Under the pieces are notes generated by a model. The model did not search any database and was not told where the DNA came from. It worked only from the letters and a program-made list of their open reading frames with translations. Positions 38,168-48,188 of a DNA stretch of 64,000 nt are shown here, one piece after another (positions within the stretch are counted from its first letter, which is position 1; each line of letters begins with the position of its first letter). The stretch is from Neopusillimonas aromaticivorans (GTDB lineage Bacteria; Pseudomonadota; Gammaproteobacteria; Burkholderiales; Burkholderiaceae_B): positions 868,001 to 932,000 of the forward strand of contig NZ_CP128233.1 in assembly GCF_030344915.1 (NCBI RefSeq). Direction: 5' to 3'. The position numbers and the translations under genes are program-made.

Positions 38168-38350
38168 GTGCGCTCAGTAGAGATAAATTAGAAGCGAGTT
38201 AACAAGCCATCGCGGTTCAGAGATTAACACGCGCACCACGGGCCTAATTAAGAGATTTAGCCATAAATGATAACTTATAATTGGGTTTAGCCAGGGGCCG
38301 CCAGTCTGCCCCTTCAATTTTTAGTAACGGACTCTTCACCGGACTATTCC

Positions 38351-38658
38351 ATGGCCATTACCCAAGACGACGTCACCCGCGTCGCGCGTCTTGCGCGCAT
38401 CGCACTGTCGGAATCCGACAGCCAAACCATGCAAACCGAACTCAACGGCATCCTGGGCCTCATTGAAGAACTGCAAGCCGTTGACACCTCCGGCATCGAA
38501 CCCATGGCACACCCCTGTCGGCACATCAAGACATTGCCCTGCGCCTGCGTGACGACCAGCCTCTGCCCACACAGTCGGTTGGACAGCGCGACGCCCTCAT
38601 GACCAACGCACCGGCTCAAACCGAAGGCTTGTTCCTGGTGCCCACGGTCATTGAATAA
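38351..38658 (+). CDS. gatC: Aspartyl/glutamyl-tRNA amidotransferase subunit GatC (one frameshift)
   Basis: About 102 residues. MAITQDDVTRVARLARIALSESD is the GatC signature; the C-terminal belt reads HPLSAHQDIALRLRDD only after one C is restored in 38512-38515, and ends EGLFLVPTVIE. GatC wraps around GatA and GatB in the enzyme that amidates Glu-tRNA(Gln) or Asp-tRNA(Asn). A TATAAT at 38276-38281 is a possible -10 element about 70 bases upstream. First gene of gatCAB; GatA starts 20 bases later. Confidence 0.92.
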
Positions 38659-38678
38659 ATTCTCACCGAATATTACTT

Positions 38679-40200
38679 ATGTCCATGTCTCACGAATATG
38701 ACAGCATTGCCGCACTGCGCGATGCACTGACAACGCGCAAGGTCAGCGCCACAGAACTGGCCAACAGTGCGCTGCAGGCCGCCCAGGCTCACGCATCACT
38801 GAACGCGTTCCTGCACATTGACCCCGAACTCACGCTGGCCCAGGCACGCGCCGCTGACGCCCGGCTGGCATCGGGTCAGGCCGATGCCCTTACCGGGGTA
38901 CCCATCGCCCACAAAGACGTTTTTGTCACGCAAGGCTGGCGCACCACCGCCGCCAGCAAAATGCTGGAACACTACACCAGCCCGTTCGATGCCACCGTGG
39001 TGTCACGCCTGGCCCAGGCTGGTGCCGTGTCCATCGGCAAACTGAACTGCGACGAATTCGCCATGGGCTCCGGCAACGAGAACTCTGCGTTTGGCCCGGC
39101 CCGCAACCCCTGGAATGTCAACCATGTACCAGGCGGCTCATCGGGGGCTCGGCCGCTGCCGTAGCCGCCGGTATCGTGCCGGCCACCACAGGTACCGACA
39201 CGGGCGGCTCCGTACGCCAGCCCGCCGCCCTGTGCGGGGTCAGCGGCATCAAACCCACCTACGGTATGGTATCGCGGTTTGGCATGATTGCCTTCGGCTC
39301 AAGTCTTGACCAGGCCGGGCCGGTGGCCCGCCACGCCAAAGACCTGCTCGAACTGCTCGACACCATGAGCGGCTTCGACGAGCGTGACTCCACCAGCCTT
39401 GAGTTTTGCGACGGCGTCGCCAATGCGCCTGGCCGTATTCGCAGCGAATTCAACGACGCAGTTGCCCGCTTCGACGCCAACGGGTCGAAACCCTGCAAGG
39501 CCTGCGCATTGGTGTTCCAACCGAATTTTTCAACGAAGGCCTGTCAGCCGACGTGGGTGCCGCCGTCGAGGCCGCGCTGCAACAGTACGAAGCGCTGGGC
39601 GCCACACGTGTCAGTATTTCACTGCCTCGCACCAAACTGTCCATCCCGGCTTACTACGTCATTGCGCCGGCCGAAGCCTCCAGCAACCTGTCGCGCTACG
39701 ACGGGGTTCGCTACGGGTATCGCACCCCCAGCTATACTGACCTGGCTGACATGACCAGCCGGTCACGCGCCGAAGGTTTCGGCCAGGAAGTCATCCGGCG
39801 CATCATGGTTGGCACCTATGTGCTGTGCCATGGCTACTACGATGCCTACTACCTGCAGGCGCAGCGCGTCCGGCGCATGATCGCCAACGATTTCCAGCAG
39901 GCCTTTGCCGGGCAGTGCGACGTCATCATGGGGCCGGTCACGCCAACCGTTGCCAAACGCATCGGCGACAACCGTGATGACCCTACCGCCGACTGGCTGG
40001 CCGATATCTACACGCTGGGTGTCAGCCTGGCCGGCTTGCCGGCCGCCTCCATCCCCTGCGGGTTTGGCGGCGCCGATTCCAGCCTGCCCGTCGGGCTGCA
40101 GATCATCGGCAACTATTTCCGTGAAGGTCAGGTCCTGGCTGTCGCCGACCGCTTCCAGCAAGCCACCGACTGGCATCAACGTAAACCGGAACTGAAATAA
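38679..40200 (+). CDS. gatA: Aspartyl/glutamyl-tRNA amidotransferase subunit GatA (two frameshifts)
   Basis: About 507 residues of the amidase-signature family. The Ser-Ser-Lys triad is present: Lys in GVPIAHKDVFVT, the cis-Ser in GGSSGGSAAAVAAG and the nucleophilic Ser in TDTGGSVRQPAALCG. The GGSSGGS motif is recovered only when the G run 39143-39147 is lengthened by one; a second lost G lies at about 39481-39483 (restores NGVETLQGLRIGVPTEFF). GatA releases ammonia from glutamine for GatB. The TAA overlaps the gatB ATG by one base (TAATG). Confidence 0.94.
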
Positions 40201-41654
40201 TGGAATGGGAAATTGTCATCGGGCTTGAAACTCACGCCCAGCTATCGACGGCATCCAAAATCTTTTCGGGCAGCAGCACCACCTACGGCGCCCTGCCCAA
40301 CACGCAAGCCAACGAAATCGACATGGCCCTGCCCGGCAGCCTGCCAGTCATGAACCGCGGTGCGGTCGAACGCGCGATTGCCTTTGGCCTGGCGGTGGGG
40401 GCCCATGTTGCGCCGCGCTCAATCTTCGCGCGCAAAAACTACTTTTACCCCGACCTGCCCAAAAACTATCAAATCAGCCAGTTTGAGCTCCCGGTCGTTC
40501 AAGGTGGCGAAATCCGGTTTTTTGTCGGCGATACCGAAAAAACAGTTCGCCTGACACGTGCCCACCTTGAAGAAGACGCCGGCAAATCACTGCACGAGAA
40601 CTTCACCGGGCCGCATGGCGAATCGTCCACCGGCATCGACCTGAACCGCGCCGGCACTCCCCTGCTTGAAATCGTCTCTGAACCCGAAATCCGTTCGGCG
40701 GCCGAAGCGGTAGCCTACGCGCGCACCCTGCACAGCCTGGTCGTATGGCTGGGTATTTGCGACGGCAACATGCAGGAAGGTTCATTCCGCTGCGACGCCA
40801 ACGTATCGGTTCGCCCCAAAGGCCAGGCCGAATTTGGCACGCGCTGCGAAATCAAGAACCTGAACTCGTTCCGCTTCCTTGAACGCGCCATCATTCACGA
40901 AGCACAACGGCAAATCGAACTGATCGAAGATGGCGGCAAGGTGCGCCAGGAAACCCGCCTGTACGACGCCGACAAAGACGAAACACGCAGCATGCGCAGC
41001 AAGGAAGATTCCGACGATTACCGGTACTTCCCCGACCCTGACCTGCCGCCGCTGGTGATTGCCCCCGAATGGGTTGAGCGCGTCAAGGCCAGCATGCCCG
41101 AATTGCCCGGCGCCAAGCGCAAGCGCTTCGAATCCGACCTGGGCCTCACCGGCTACGATGCCGCTCAATTGACCATGAGCCGCGCCGTTGCCGATTATTT
41201 TGAAGCCACCGCCAGACACCTGCCCGACGGCCAGGCCAAGCTGGCCGCCAACTGGGTACTGGGCGAAGTCTCGGCTGCACTGAACCGCGACGAAAAAGAC
41301 ATCGATGCCATCCCGGTCAGCGCTGAAGCCCTGGCTGGCCTGATCAAACGCATCATCGATGGCACCATTTCCAACAAAATCGCCCGAGATGTATTTGCAG
41401 CCATGTGGGCCGGCGAAAATGGCGGTGAGGCCGATGCCATCATCGACGCCAAAGGCCTGAAGCAGATCAGTGACACCGGTGCCATCAGCAAGATGGTTGA
41501 CGATGTCCTGGCCGCCCACCCGGCCATTGTCGAAGAATATCGCGCTGGCAAACAGAAAGCCTTCAATTCACTGGTCGGCCAGATCATGAAGGCCGCAAAG
41601 GGCAAGGCGAACCCGCAGCAGGTCAACGACCTGCTGAAGGAAAAGCTGGGTTAA
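40200..41654 (+). CDS. gatB: Aspartyl/glutamyl-tRNA amidotransferase subunit GatB
   Basis: 484 residues, frame intact. MEWEIVIGLETHAQLSTASKIFSG and LPGSLPVMNRGAVERAIAFGLA are GatB hallmarks, and NLNSFRFLERAIIHEAQRQI follows the active-site region. The C-terminal YqeY-like helical domain (residues about 335-484) binds tRNA. GatB phosphorylates the mischarged aminoacyl-tRNA and transfers ammonia supplied by GatA. Convergent with pyrE, with a four-base stop overlap. Confidence 0.96.
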   Translation: MEWEIVIGLETHAQLSTASKIFSGSSTTYGALPNTQANEIDMALPGSLPVMNRGAVERAIAFGLAVGAHVAPRSIFARKNYFYPDLPKNYQISQFELPVVQGGEIRFFVGDTEKTVRLTRAHLEEDAGKSLHENFTGPHGESSTGIDLNRAGTPLLEIVSEPEIRSAAEAVAYARTLHSLVVWLGICDGNMQEGSFRCDANVSVRPKGQAEFGTRCEIKNLNSFRFLERAIIHEAQRQIELIEDGGKVRQETRLYDADKDETRSMRSKEDSDDYRYFPDPDLPPLVIAPEWVERVKASMPELPGAKRKRFESDLGLTGYDAAQLTMSRAVADYFEATARHLPDGQAKLAANWVLGEVSAALNRDEKDIDAIPVSAEALAGLIKRIIDGTISNKIARDVFAAMWAGENGGEADAIIDAKGLKQISDTGAISKMVDDVLAAHPAIVEEYRAGKQKAFNSLVGQIMKAAKGKANPQQVNDLLKEKLG

Positions 41655-42322
41655 ACGCCGTATTTCTTGCGGTAAGCCGCGACGGCATCGCGGTGTACCG
41701 CAAGATCGGTACTGTTTTCAAGCAGTGCCATGATGTCGGCCAGCGACGCGATGCTGACCACCGGCATGCCATAGCGGTTAGATACGTCCTGTACGGCCGA
41801 ATGCGCCGACAAGGCGTCATCGGGGCCGGCGCGCTCCATGCGGTCAAGCGCAATAAGAACAGCCGCAGGCTCTGCCCCTGCCGCACGAATGATCTGCACC
41901 GATTCACCCACCGACGTACCGGCCGTAATCACGTCATCGATAATCACCACACGCCCCTGCAACGGAGCACCCACCAGCACCCCGCCTTCGCCGTGGTCTT
42001 TGGCCTCTTTGCGATTGAACGCAAACGGGATGTCGCGACCTTGCATGGCCGGATGCTGTGACAACGCCACTGCTGTCGCTGTCGCCAGCGGAATGCCCTT
42101 GTAGGCCGGCCCGAACAGCATGTCGAACTGAAGGCCGGAATCGACCAGGGCCTGGGCATAAAACTGCGCCAGGCGACCCACCGACAAACCCGAATTGAAC
42201 AACCCGGCGTTGAAAAAATAAGGACTTAAACGCCCTGACTTGACCTTGAATTCACCAAAGCGCAAAACGCCCTGCTGAAGTGAAAATTTGACGAAATCGG
42301 TACGTGTGGTGGTTTCGGACAT
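41651..42322 (-). CDS. pyrE: Orotate phosphoribosyltransferase PyrE
   Basis: 223 residues. The PRPP-binding motif is VVIIDDVITAGTSVGESVQII; the flexible catalytic loop is FNRKEAKDHGEGGVLVG with the conserved KxxxxHG. It makes OMP from orotate in pyrimidine synthesis. The start MSETTTRTDFVKFSLQQGVLRFGEFKVKSGR matches the betaproteobacterial form. Monocistronic by its position, convergent with gatB and divergent from the dioxygenase gene. The frame is intact. Confidence 0.95.
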   Translation of the reverse strand: MSETTTRTDFVKFSLQQGVLRFGEFKVKSGRLSPYFFNAGLFNSGLSVGRLAQFYAQALVDSGLQFDMLFGPAYKGIPLATATAVALSQHPAMQGRDIPFAFNRKEAKDHGEGGVLVGAPLQGRVVIIDDVITAGTSVGESVQIIRAAGAEPAAVLIALDRMERAGPDDALSAHSAVQDVSNRYGMPVVSIASLADIMALLENSTDLAVHRDAVAAYRKKYGV

Positions 42323-42410
42323 GGGCAGACACTAATCAGGTAAGAACTAAAACCACATTATCGTCGATAATATCTTTGCCGGGCAGCCGGCCCATACAGA
42401 AGGATCCCCT

Positions 42411-43207
42411 ATGCGAATGCCTGTTTACTACATTTCACACGGTGGCGGCCCCTGGCCCTGGATGCCGGAAGCCAGCGAAAAATACGCCATTTTGACCGCA
42501 GCGCTGCGCGACATACCCAGTCAACTGCCGCGCAAACCCAAAGCCATACTTATGGTGTCGGCGCACTGGGAAGCCGATGGCGGTTTCCTGATCATGGGCA
42601 ACCCGAACCCGCCCATGCTGTATGACTATTACAACTTCCCGCCCCATACTTACGAGATTCAATACCCTGCTCCCGGTTCGCCCGAACTGGCCCGTCGTGT
42701 TGCCGGCCTGCTGGACACCGCAGGTCTGCCGCATGCCATCGACACCGAACGCGGTTTTGATCATGGGGCATTTGTGCCGTTGGCCGTCATGTGGCCACAG
42801 GCTGATATTCCGGTCGTTCAACTGTCGATTGAAACCCATTTCGACCCTGAACTGCACTGGCCCTTGGCCGCGCCCTTGCACCCCTGCGCGATGAAGACGT
42901 GCTGATCATTGGCAGTGGCCTGAGCTACCACAACCTGCGCGAAATTCGCAGCATTGGTGCCGAGCCGTCAGCCCAGTTTGATGCCTGGTTGCAAAAAGTG
43001 CTGGTACAAGACCCGATCAGCCAGCGCAGCGCCGCCCTGTGCGACTGGGAAAACGCACCTGCCGCCCGTCGCGCCCACCCGCGCGAAGACCACCTGCTTC
43101 CCCTGATGGTGGCCACGGGTGCCGCAGAAACAGAAACGGCGACCTGTGTCCACCACGAGGTCACCGCGTTTGCGAACATTACGGCGTCAAGTTTCAGGTT
43201 TGGTTAA
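42411..43207 (+). CDS. Class III extradiol dioxygenase, 4,5-DOPA dioxygenase/YgiD-like (one frameshift)
   Basis: About 265 residues of the LigB superfamily. Metal-site histidines are visible in MPVYYISHGGGPWPWM, VSAHWE and GFDHGAFVPLAVMWP. A later motif is EDVLIIGSGLSYHNLR. One base is missing near 42866-42867; the repaired frame reads ALAPLRDEDVLIIGSG and ends SSFRFG, a usual end for the family. These enzymes open catecholic rings using Fe(II) or Zn; the bacterial physiological substrate is usually unknown. Single gene between pyrE and a PACE exporter. Confidence 0.82.
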
Positions 43208-43224
43208 CCGGTAGCACCCGGTGT

Positions 43225-43244
43225 CTTGCAGGGTTGCCTGCAAG
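43225..43244. terminator. Hairpin between the dioxygenase and PACE genes
   Basis: CTTGCAGG-GTTG-CCTGCAAG is a perfect 8-bp stem with a 4-base loop, 17 bases after the dioxygenase stop and before the end of the convergent PACE gene. No clear T tract is visible. Confidence 0.45.
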
Positions 43245-43290
43245 CAGCCATGAGGTACCAGGCCGTTGATGTGTTCGTGCCGGCAACGGT

Positions 43291-43718
43291 TTAACCCGAG
43301 CGTGGCAGCGCCGATGCCGGCAGCCCGAATACCCGGTCAAATCCCCAGCTGAACACAAAGGTGTACACCAGGAAAAACACAATAAAACCGGCGTCAAGCA
43401 CCAGGGCTTCCCACAATGACACGTTCAGCCACCAGGCAAAGAACGGCACCAGGAACACCACCAGCCCCCCTCGAAACCGATGGCGTGAATCAGGCGTCGG
43501 CCCAGGCTACGGCCACGCTTGCGCTGACGCGCTTCCCAGCGTTCATAAATGATGTTCCAGGCCAGATTCCACACAACGGCAATGGCGGAGGCGGCCACCG
43601 AGGCCACCCCTGCACTGGTCGCGTCGTAACCCAGCAAATACAACACGGTTCCCGTCAGGGCAATCGCAATGCCTTCATACAGTGACACATACACTACCCT
43701 GCGCTTGATGCCCTGCAT
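43291..43718 (-). CDS. PACE-family multidrug/polyamine exporter (one frameshift)
   Basis: About 142 residues with four helices arranged as two BTP (bacterial transmembrane pair) repeats: RRVVYVSLYEGIAIALTGTVLYL and AVVWNLAWNIIYERWEAR in the first half, RLIHAIGFEGGLVVFLVPFFAWWLN and WEALVLDAGFIVFFLVYTFVFSWGFDRVFG in the second. These are PACE hallmarks (AceI-like). The run of six C at 43465-43470 must be seven for the second repeat to be in frame. Known PACE proteins export chlorhexidine and other biocides, with short diamines as likely natural substrates. Three bases separate it from xthA. Confidence 0.85.
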
Positions 43719-43721
43719 GAT

Positions 43722-44504
43722 TTACAGCGCCGTGTCGTAGTCAATGATCAAAGGCGCGTGGTCGCTGAACCACTGGTCTTTAAACACCCAGCCCCGGGTG
43801 GCGGTAGCCGCAATGTCGGCCGTGGCAATCTGGTAGTCAATACGCCAGCCCACGTTGTTGGCGCGCGCCTGACCCCGGTTGCTCCACCAGGTGTAGGCCT
43901 CGCCTTGTGCATCGGGGTAAAGCCGGCGAAACACATCAACCCACGCCAGCTCGTCAAATACCCGCGTCAGCCAGGCCCGTTCTTCAGGCAGAAACCCGCT
44001 GTTCTTGAGATTGCCCTTCCAGTTTTTAAGGTCAATCTCTTTGTGGGCAATGTTCCAGTCACCACACAAAATAACACGGCGCCCGGCCTGGGCCAGCGCC
44101 TGCAAATGGCCGTAGAAAACGTCCATGAAACTGTATTTTGCGGCCTGGCGGTGATCACCACTGGAACCTGAGGGCAAATACACCGAAATGACTGAAAAAC
44201 CGTCGTACACCAGTTCGATATAACGGCCTTCCGCATCAATTTCAGGCACACCCAGCCCTTCAATCACCTGATCGGGCGTCTGGCGAGCATAGATACCCAC
44301 ACCGCTGTAGCCCTTCTTTTCAGCATAATGGAAATACCCCTGGTAGCCCGATGGGGTACGCATTTCGGGGGTCAGGTTGGCGTCTTGTGCCTTCAGTTCC
44401 TGCAGACAGATAAAGTCGGCCTTCTGTTGCGGCAGCCATTCGAAAAAACCTTTGTTGGCCGCCGAACGAATACCGTTCAGGTTAGCCGAAATAACACGCA
44501 GCAT
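43722..44504 (-). CDS. xthA: Exodeoxyribonuclease III XthA
   Basis: 260 residues. Starts MLRVISANLNGIRSAANKGFFEWL; the metal Glu is in DFICLQELKAQ, the catalytic Tyr region is EKKGYSGVGIYARQTPD, CGDWNIAHKEIDLKN carries the Asp-Asn pair, and WFSDHAPLIIDYD carries the Asp-His pair. It cleaves abasic sites and trims 3' ends in base excision repair. Three bases downstream of the AmpG-like gene, so possibly cotranscribed with it. The frame is intact. Confidence 0.95.
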   Translation of the reverse strand: MLRVISANLNGIRSAANKGFFEWLPQQKADFICLQELKAQDANLTPEMRTPSGYQGYFHYAEKKGYSGVGIYARQTPDQVIEGLGVPEIDAEGRYIELVYDGFSVISVYLPSGSSGDHRQAAKYSFMDVFYGHLQALAQAGRRVILCGDWNIAHKEIDLKNWKGNLKNSGFLPEERAWLTRVFDELAWVDVFRRLYPDAQGEAYTWWSNRGQARANNVGWRIDYQIATADIAATATRGWVFKDQWFSDHAPLIIDYDTAL

Positions 44505-44507
44505 AAA

Positions 44508-45725
44508 TCAGGATTCCGCTTCACGGCCGGTAGAATCAAGGGCACGGATTTCAGTGCGCTTCAACCACAGCAGCACCAAACCCGGCAACGCAATCACTAC
44601 CGTCAAAACAAAAAATGGGGCCAGCCTATGGCCTCGACCAGTGGCGGTGTCAATGGACCGGCCAGATACGTACGCCCCACGGCCGACAAGGCTGACAACA
44701 AGGCAAACTGGGTGGCCGAAAACTGCTGGTTGCACAGAGCCATCAGCAAGGCCACAAACGCGGCGGTACCCAGCCCCCGCAAATGTTTTCAATGGCCACG
44801 ATGATACCCATGGAATACAGATGCGGCGGCGTAACGGCCAGCACCCAGTAGCCAAAATTCGATACCGCCTGCAACAGACCAAAGATCATCAAGGACCGGT
44901 ACAAGCCCAGGCGGGCCATGATACTGCCCCCGGCCAGAGCGCCCACAATGGTGGCAATCAGGCCAAAAATCTTGTTTACCGCCCCCACCTCTTCGGTGCT
45001 GAACCCCGCTCCGCGAATCAGGAACGTGGTCGACAGCGCCCCGGCAAACGCATCGCCCAGCTTGTACAGCACAATCAGCAGCAAAATAAGAACGGCACCC
45101 CGACGGCTGAAAAACTCGGCCAAAGGCGCTACAACGGCCACCCCAAAGTACGGGGCGCGGCCGCGACAACCTCGGGTTCGGGCGCAAGCACTGTGGCAAA
45201 AGCGCAAAACAGCATGAATACACCCATCAAGGCGTAGGTGTATTGCCAGCCCAGCCACGTACCGGCCAGCACCAGGGCAAGGCCGCCGGACACAATCATG
45301 GCCAGCCGGTACCCCAATACCTTCAAGGCCGCCCCGGCCGCGCGCTCATTGTCGCGCAAGACATCGGTACTGTACGCATCAAAGGCAATGTCTTGTGTTG
45401 CCGATAAAAAAGCAACGATAACCGCCGCTGCCGCCAGAAGACCCAGGTGTGTCGAGGGCGACAAGGTGCCCATCAGGATAATGAACAACCCCAGCAACAC
45501 CTGGGTGAAAAACATCCAGCTGCGTCGGCGCCCCAGAAAATCCGGAGCATAGCGGTCAACCAGCGGCGCCCACAGGAATTTAAGGGTATAAGCGGTGCCG
45601 ACCAGCGTCAGAAAACCGATGTTTTGCAGTGAAACATCTGAAACCGTTGCCCAAGCCTGCAGCGTACCGGTGACCAGAGCCAGCGGCAAGCCGCTGGCAA
45701 AGCCAAGCACCAGCAGCGGGTACAC
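44508..45725 (-). CDS. ampG: AmpG-like MFS permease (three or four frameshifts)
   Basis: About 405-415 residues, twelve helices. YPLLVLGFASGLPLALVTGTLQAW, then KFLWAPLVDRYAPDFLGRRRSWM and DIAFDAYSTDVLRDNERAAG are AmpG signatures (muropeptide GlcNAc-anhMurNAc import for wall recycling). Lost bases: C runs 45141-45144, 44774-44778 and 44631-44632. A fourth near 45728-45731 would extend the N-terminus to SVYASPRVYPLLVLGF and place the start closer to the metW stop; I cannot fix the start codon. AmpG also feeds beta-lactamase induction in some species, but no ampR or ampC is seen here. Confidence 0.83.
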
Positions 45726-45771
45726 CCGGGGCTGGCATAAACACTATTGAAGGTTGAAATGATGCGCTCCG

Positions 45772-46395
45772 TCAGACCGGTGCGTACGGTGATTCAAACC
45801 GGTAAACCGCCAGCGCACTGCGCCAGCCTGCCAGAAACCTGACTTCCTTACCCTGGTTGAAGGCGGCCACATGGGTGACCTTCAAACCCAGCTGACGCGC
45901 CAGATCTTCAAAGTCGCTCATCGTACACAAATGAATATTGGGGGTGTTATACCACTCGTAGGGCATCTGGCCGGTGACCGGCATGCGCCCTTTCAGAATC
46001 GACAAGCCATGCGTCCAGTGCCCGAAGTTCGGAAACGACACAATGCCGTAGCGGGCTACTCGCGCCATTTCGCGCAAAATGTGTTCGGTGTGGTGCATGG
46101 ACTGCAAGGTTTGCGACAACACCACCGAATCAAACTGCTGGTCGGCAAACAGGGCCAACCCTTCTTCCAGGTTTTGCTGTATGACCCTTACACCGCGCTG
46201 CACCGAGGCAATCACCCGGGTGTCGTCAAACTCGACGCCGGCGCCATCAACCTGTTTGTGATCACGTAGCCACGCCAGCAAAGTGCCATCACCGCAGCCC
46301 AGGTCAAGCACGCGGCTGCCCGGTGCTATCCATTGGGCGATACGCAACAGGTCGGGACGATTTTCCATGCTTGAGGAAGGAATCTTGGTCATCAT
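45772..46395 (-). CDS. metW: Methionine biosynthesis protein MetW
   Basis: 207 residues of the MetW methyltransferase-like family. The SAM-binding motif is GSRVLDLGCGDGTLLAWLRDH; RMPVTGQMPYEWYNTPNIHLCTMSDFE is typical of MetW. MetX and MetW act together in the acyltransferase step of methionine synthesis in many proteobacteria. The start overlaps the metX end by four bases. Under the same SAM-II riboswitch as metX. The frame is intact. Confidence 0.93.
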   Translation of the reverse strand: MMTKIPSSSMENRPDLLRIAQWIAPGSRVLDLGCGDGTLLAWLRDHKQVDGAGVEFDDTRVIASVQRGVRVIQQNLEEGLALFADQQFDSVVLSQTLQSMHHTEHILREMARVARYGIVSFPNFGHWTHGLSILKGRMPVTGQMPYEWYNTPNIHLCTMSDFEDLARQLGLKVTHVAAFNQGKEVRFLAGWRSALAVYRFESPYAPV

Positions 46396-47619
46396 GCCAG
46401 CACCCCCAGGGTACGTGTCCGTTCGGGCAGGCCCAGTTCGCGCGCGATCTGGTCGTAATACCCCTGCACCACGGCATGGTAGCGACGATCGTCCAGCAGG
46501 AAAGCATCGTGGCCATGCGGCGCATCAATCTCGGCGTAGGTGACTGGCAACTTGTTTTTCAGCAAGGCTTCAACGATTTCTCGTGAACGCGAAGGAGGGA
46601 AACGCCAGTCGGTTGTAAATGAAACCAGCAAGAACCCGGCCTTTACCGTGTCAAGTGCTTTGGCCAGATCACCGCCATGACGACGTGCCGGATCAAAGTA
46701 ATCGAGTGCCCGGGTAATCAGCAGATACGTGTTGGCATCAAAATAAGTGGAAAACTTTTCGCCCTGGTAGCGCAAGTAGGACTCGACCTCAAATTCGACG
46801 CCATAGCCGTAATGAAACTCGCCACCCTCGGCCGGTTCACGCTGGGTGCGACCGAACTTGGTGTCCATGTCATCGTCAGACAGGTAGGTGATGTGGCCCA
46901 CCATGCGTGCCAGCGACAGGCCACGGCGCGGCACCGTATTGTGGGCGTAGTAATCACCCCCGTGAAAATCAGGGTCGGTGATGATGGCACGGCGTGCGAC
47001 TTCGTTAAACCCGATATTCTGGGCGGACAGGCGCGGGGTACTGGCAATGACAATGCAGTGCCCCACACGATCGGGACAGGTCATTGACCACCCCAGCGCT
47101 TGCATACCCCCAACGAGCCCCCCATGACTGCCGCAAACTTCCTGATACCGAAGTAATCAGCCAGACGGGCCTGGGCCTGCACCCAGTCTTGTACGGTCAG
47201 CATCGGAAATGCGGCCCCCAGGGCTTGCCGGTTTCGGGGTTGATACTGGCCGGCCCGGTAGAACCGAAGCATGAACCAATGTTGTTCACGCCAATCACAA
47301 AGAAACGGTCGGTATCCAGCGCCTTGCCGGGACCAACCATGTTGTCCCACCAGCCGATATCGTTGGGATCGCTGGCCGAAATTCCCGCCACATGGTGTGA
47401 CGCGTTAAGGGCGTGACATACCAGCACCGCATTACTGCGGTCGGCATTCAAGGTGCCATAGGTTTCAACGGCAAGCTCGTAACGCGGCAAAACCTGCCCG
47501 CTGACCAGTTGCAAGGGTTCGTCAAAACCAATGTATTCAGGAGAAACGATACCGACAGAACCTGGCGGCACGGTGACAGGACGTGTGTTTTGTGTAGCTG
47601 TGTTTGATGAAGGGGCCAT
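46392..47619 (-). CDS. metX: Homoserine O-acyltransferase MetX (two frameshifts)
   Basis: About 409 residues of the alpha/beta-hydrolase fold. The nucleophilic Ser is in AVMGGSLGGMQALGWSM, which is only in frame after one C is added to 47107-47111; a second is missing in 47215-47219 (restores GKPWGAAFPMLTV). The catalytic Asp region is VSFTTDWRFPPSRSREIV and the His is in DAPHGHDAFLLDD. It acylates homoserine for methionine synthesis; whether acetyl or succinyl is used cannot be decided here. Preceded by a SAM-II riboswitch whose 3' end covers the ribosome-binding site. Confidence 0.93.
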
Positions 47620-47626
47620 AGGCGGA

Positions 47627-47680
47627 CCTCTTTAGCTGGATTTATGACGCGCCCGCAAGCAGATCAAGCAAATCGGCGCT
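47627..47680 (-). ncRNA. SAM-II riboswitch controlling metXW
   Basis: Read on the minus strand, the leader of metX contains stem P1 GCGCC (47675-47679) pairing with GGCGC (47649-47653), the loop segment GATTT directly after the first arm, and then the conserved downstream block with ATAAAT, AGCTAAA and GAGG. This order matches the SAM-II (metA motif) consensus known upstream of metA/metX. The GAGG at 47627-47630 is also the ribosome-binding site 7 bases before the metX ATG. In SAM-II the ligand stabilises a pseudoknot that hides it, so translation should fall when SAM is plentiful. Confidence 0.82.
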
Positions 47681-47837
47681 GGAAATTTCAAAACGATTTT
47701 AGCACCTTGGTGTGGATGCTTTTAACCATCCTGGTTGGCGAGCTTTGAAATAATTGATACATTTATGTCAAATAATTTCAAAACATGCGGTTTTGTAGAA
47801 ACCCAGGTCAGGCCCCACCAGAAGGACAACAACAATA

Positions 47838-48116
47838 ATGACTGCACCAATCCCCGCCATCAGTCCGTTAACCCGCCGTGAAACCGAATGTCTTTTTTGG
47901 GCATCAAAAGGCAAGACCAGTTGGGAAATCGGCAACATTGTCGGGTGTTCAGAACGAACCGCCAACTACCATATTGCCAATGCCTGCCTGAAAATGGATG
48001 TGCATGGGCGTCAGGCCGCCATTGCACTGGCGCTGGTGGCAGGCTACCTGCCCGACACGCCCAAGCCCATGGCGCACCAAGTGGCTGACGTCACATCGCG
48101 ACTGGAAGCCGCATGA
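47838..48116 (+). CDS. Minimal LuxR-type HTH regulator (DNA-binding domain only)
   Basis: 92 residues. SPLTRRETECLFWASKGKTSWEIGNIVGCSERTANYHIANACLKMDV is a complete GerE/LuxR-type helix-turn-helix. The roughly 150-residue autoinducer-binding domain of full LuxR proteins is missing. The 218 bases upstream encode nothing like it, so this does not look like a recent truncation. The ATG is preceded by GAAGGA. Divergent from the metX leader. It may bind DNA constitutively or antagonise other LuxR proteins; targets are unknown. Confidence 0.8.
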   Translation: MTAPIPAISPLTRRETECLFWASKGKTSWEIGNIVGCSERTANYHIANACLKMDVHGRQAAIALALVAGYLPDTPKPMAHQVADVTSRLEAA

Positions 48117-48188
48117 GTTCGCCAACGAAAGAAACCCTGGCACCAGGACCAGCCCCGTCCTGAAAAGCATGGTTCGCCTCACCACCCA

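Noticed and set aside
38168..38350. Complete promoter pair for mreB and gatC
   Set aside because: Only a TATAAT at 38276-38281 is convincing. The -35 elements are poor on both strands, so I did not list promoters as features.
43039..43269. Alternative, longer C-terminus for the extradiol dioxygenase
   Set aside because: The shorter frame ends in SSFRFG, a usual family ending, so no further frameshift is needed.
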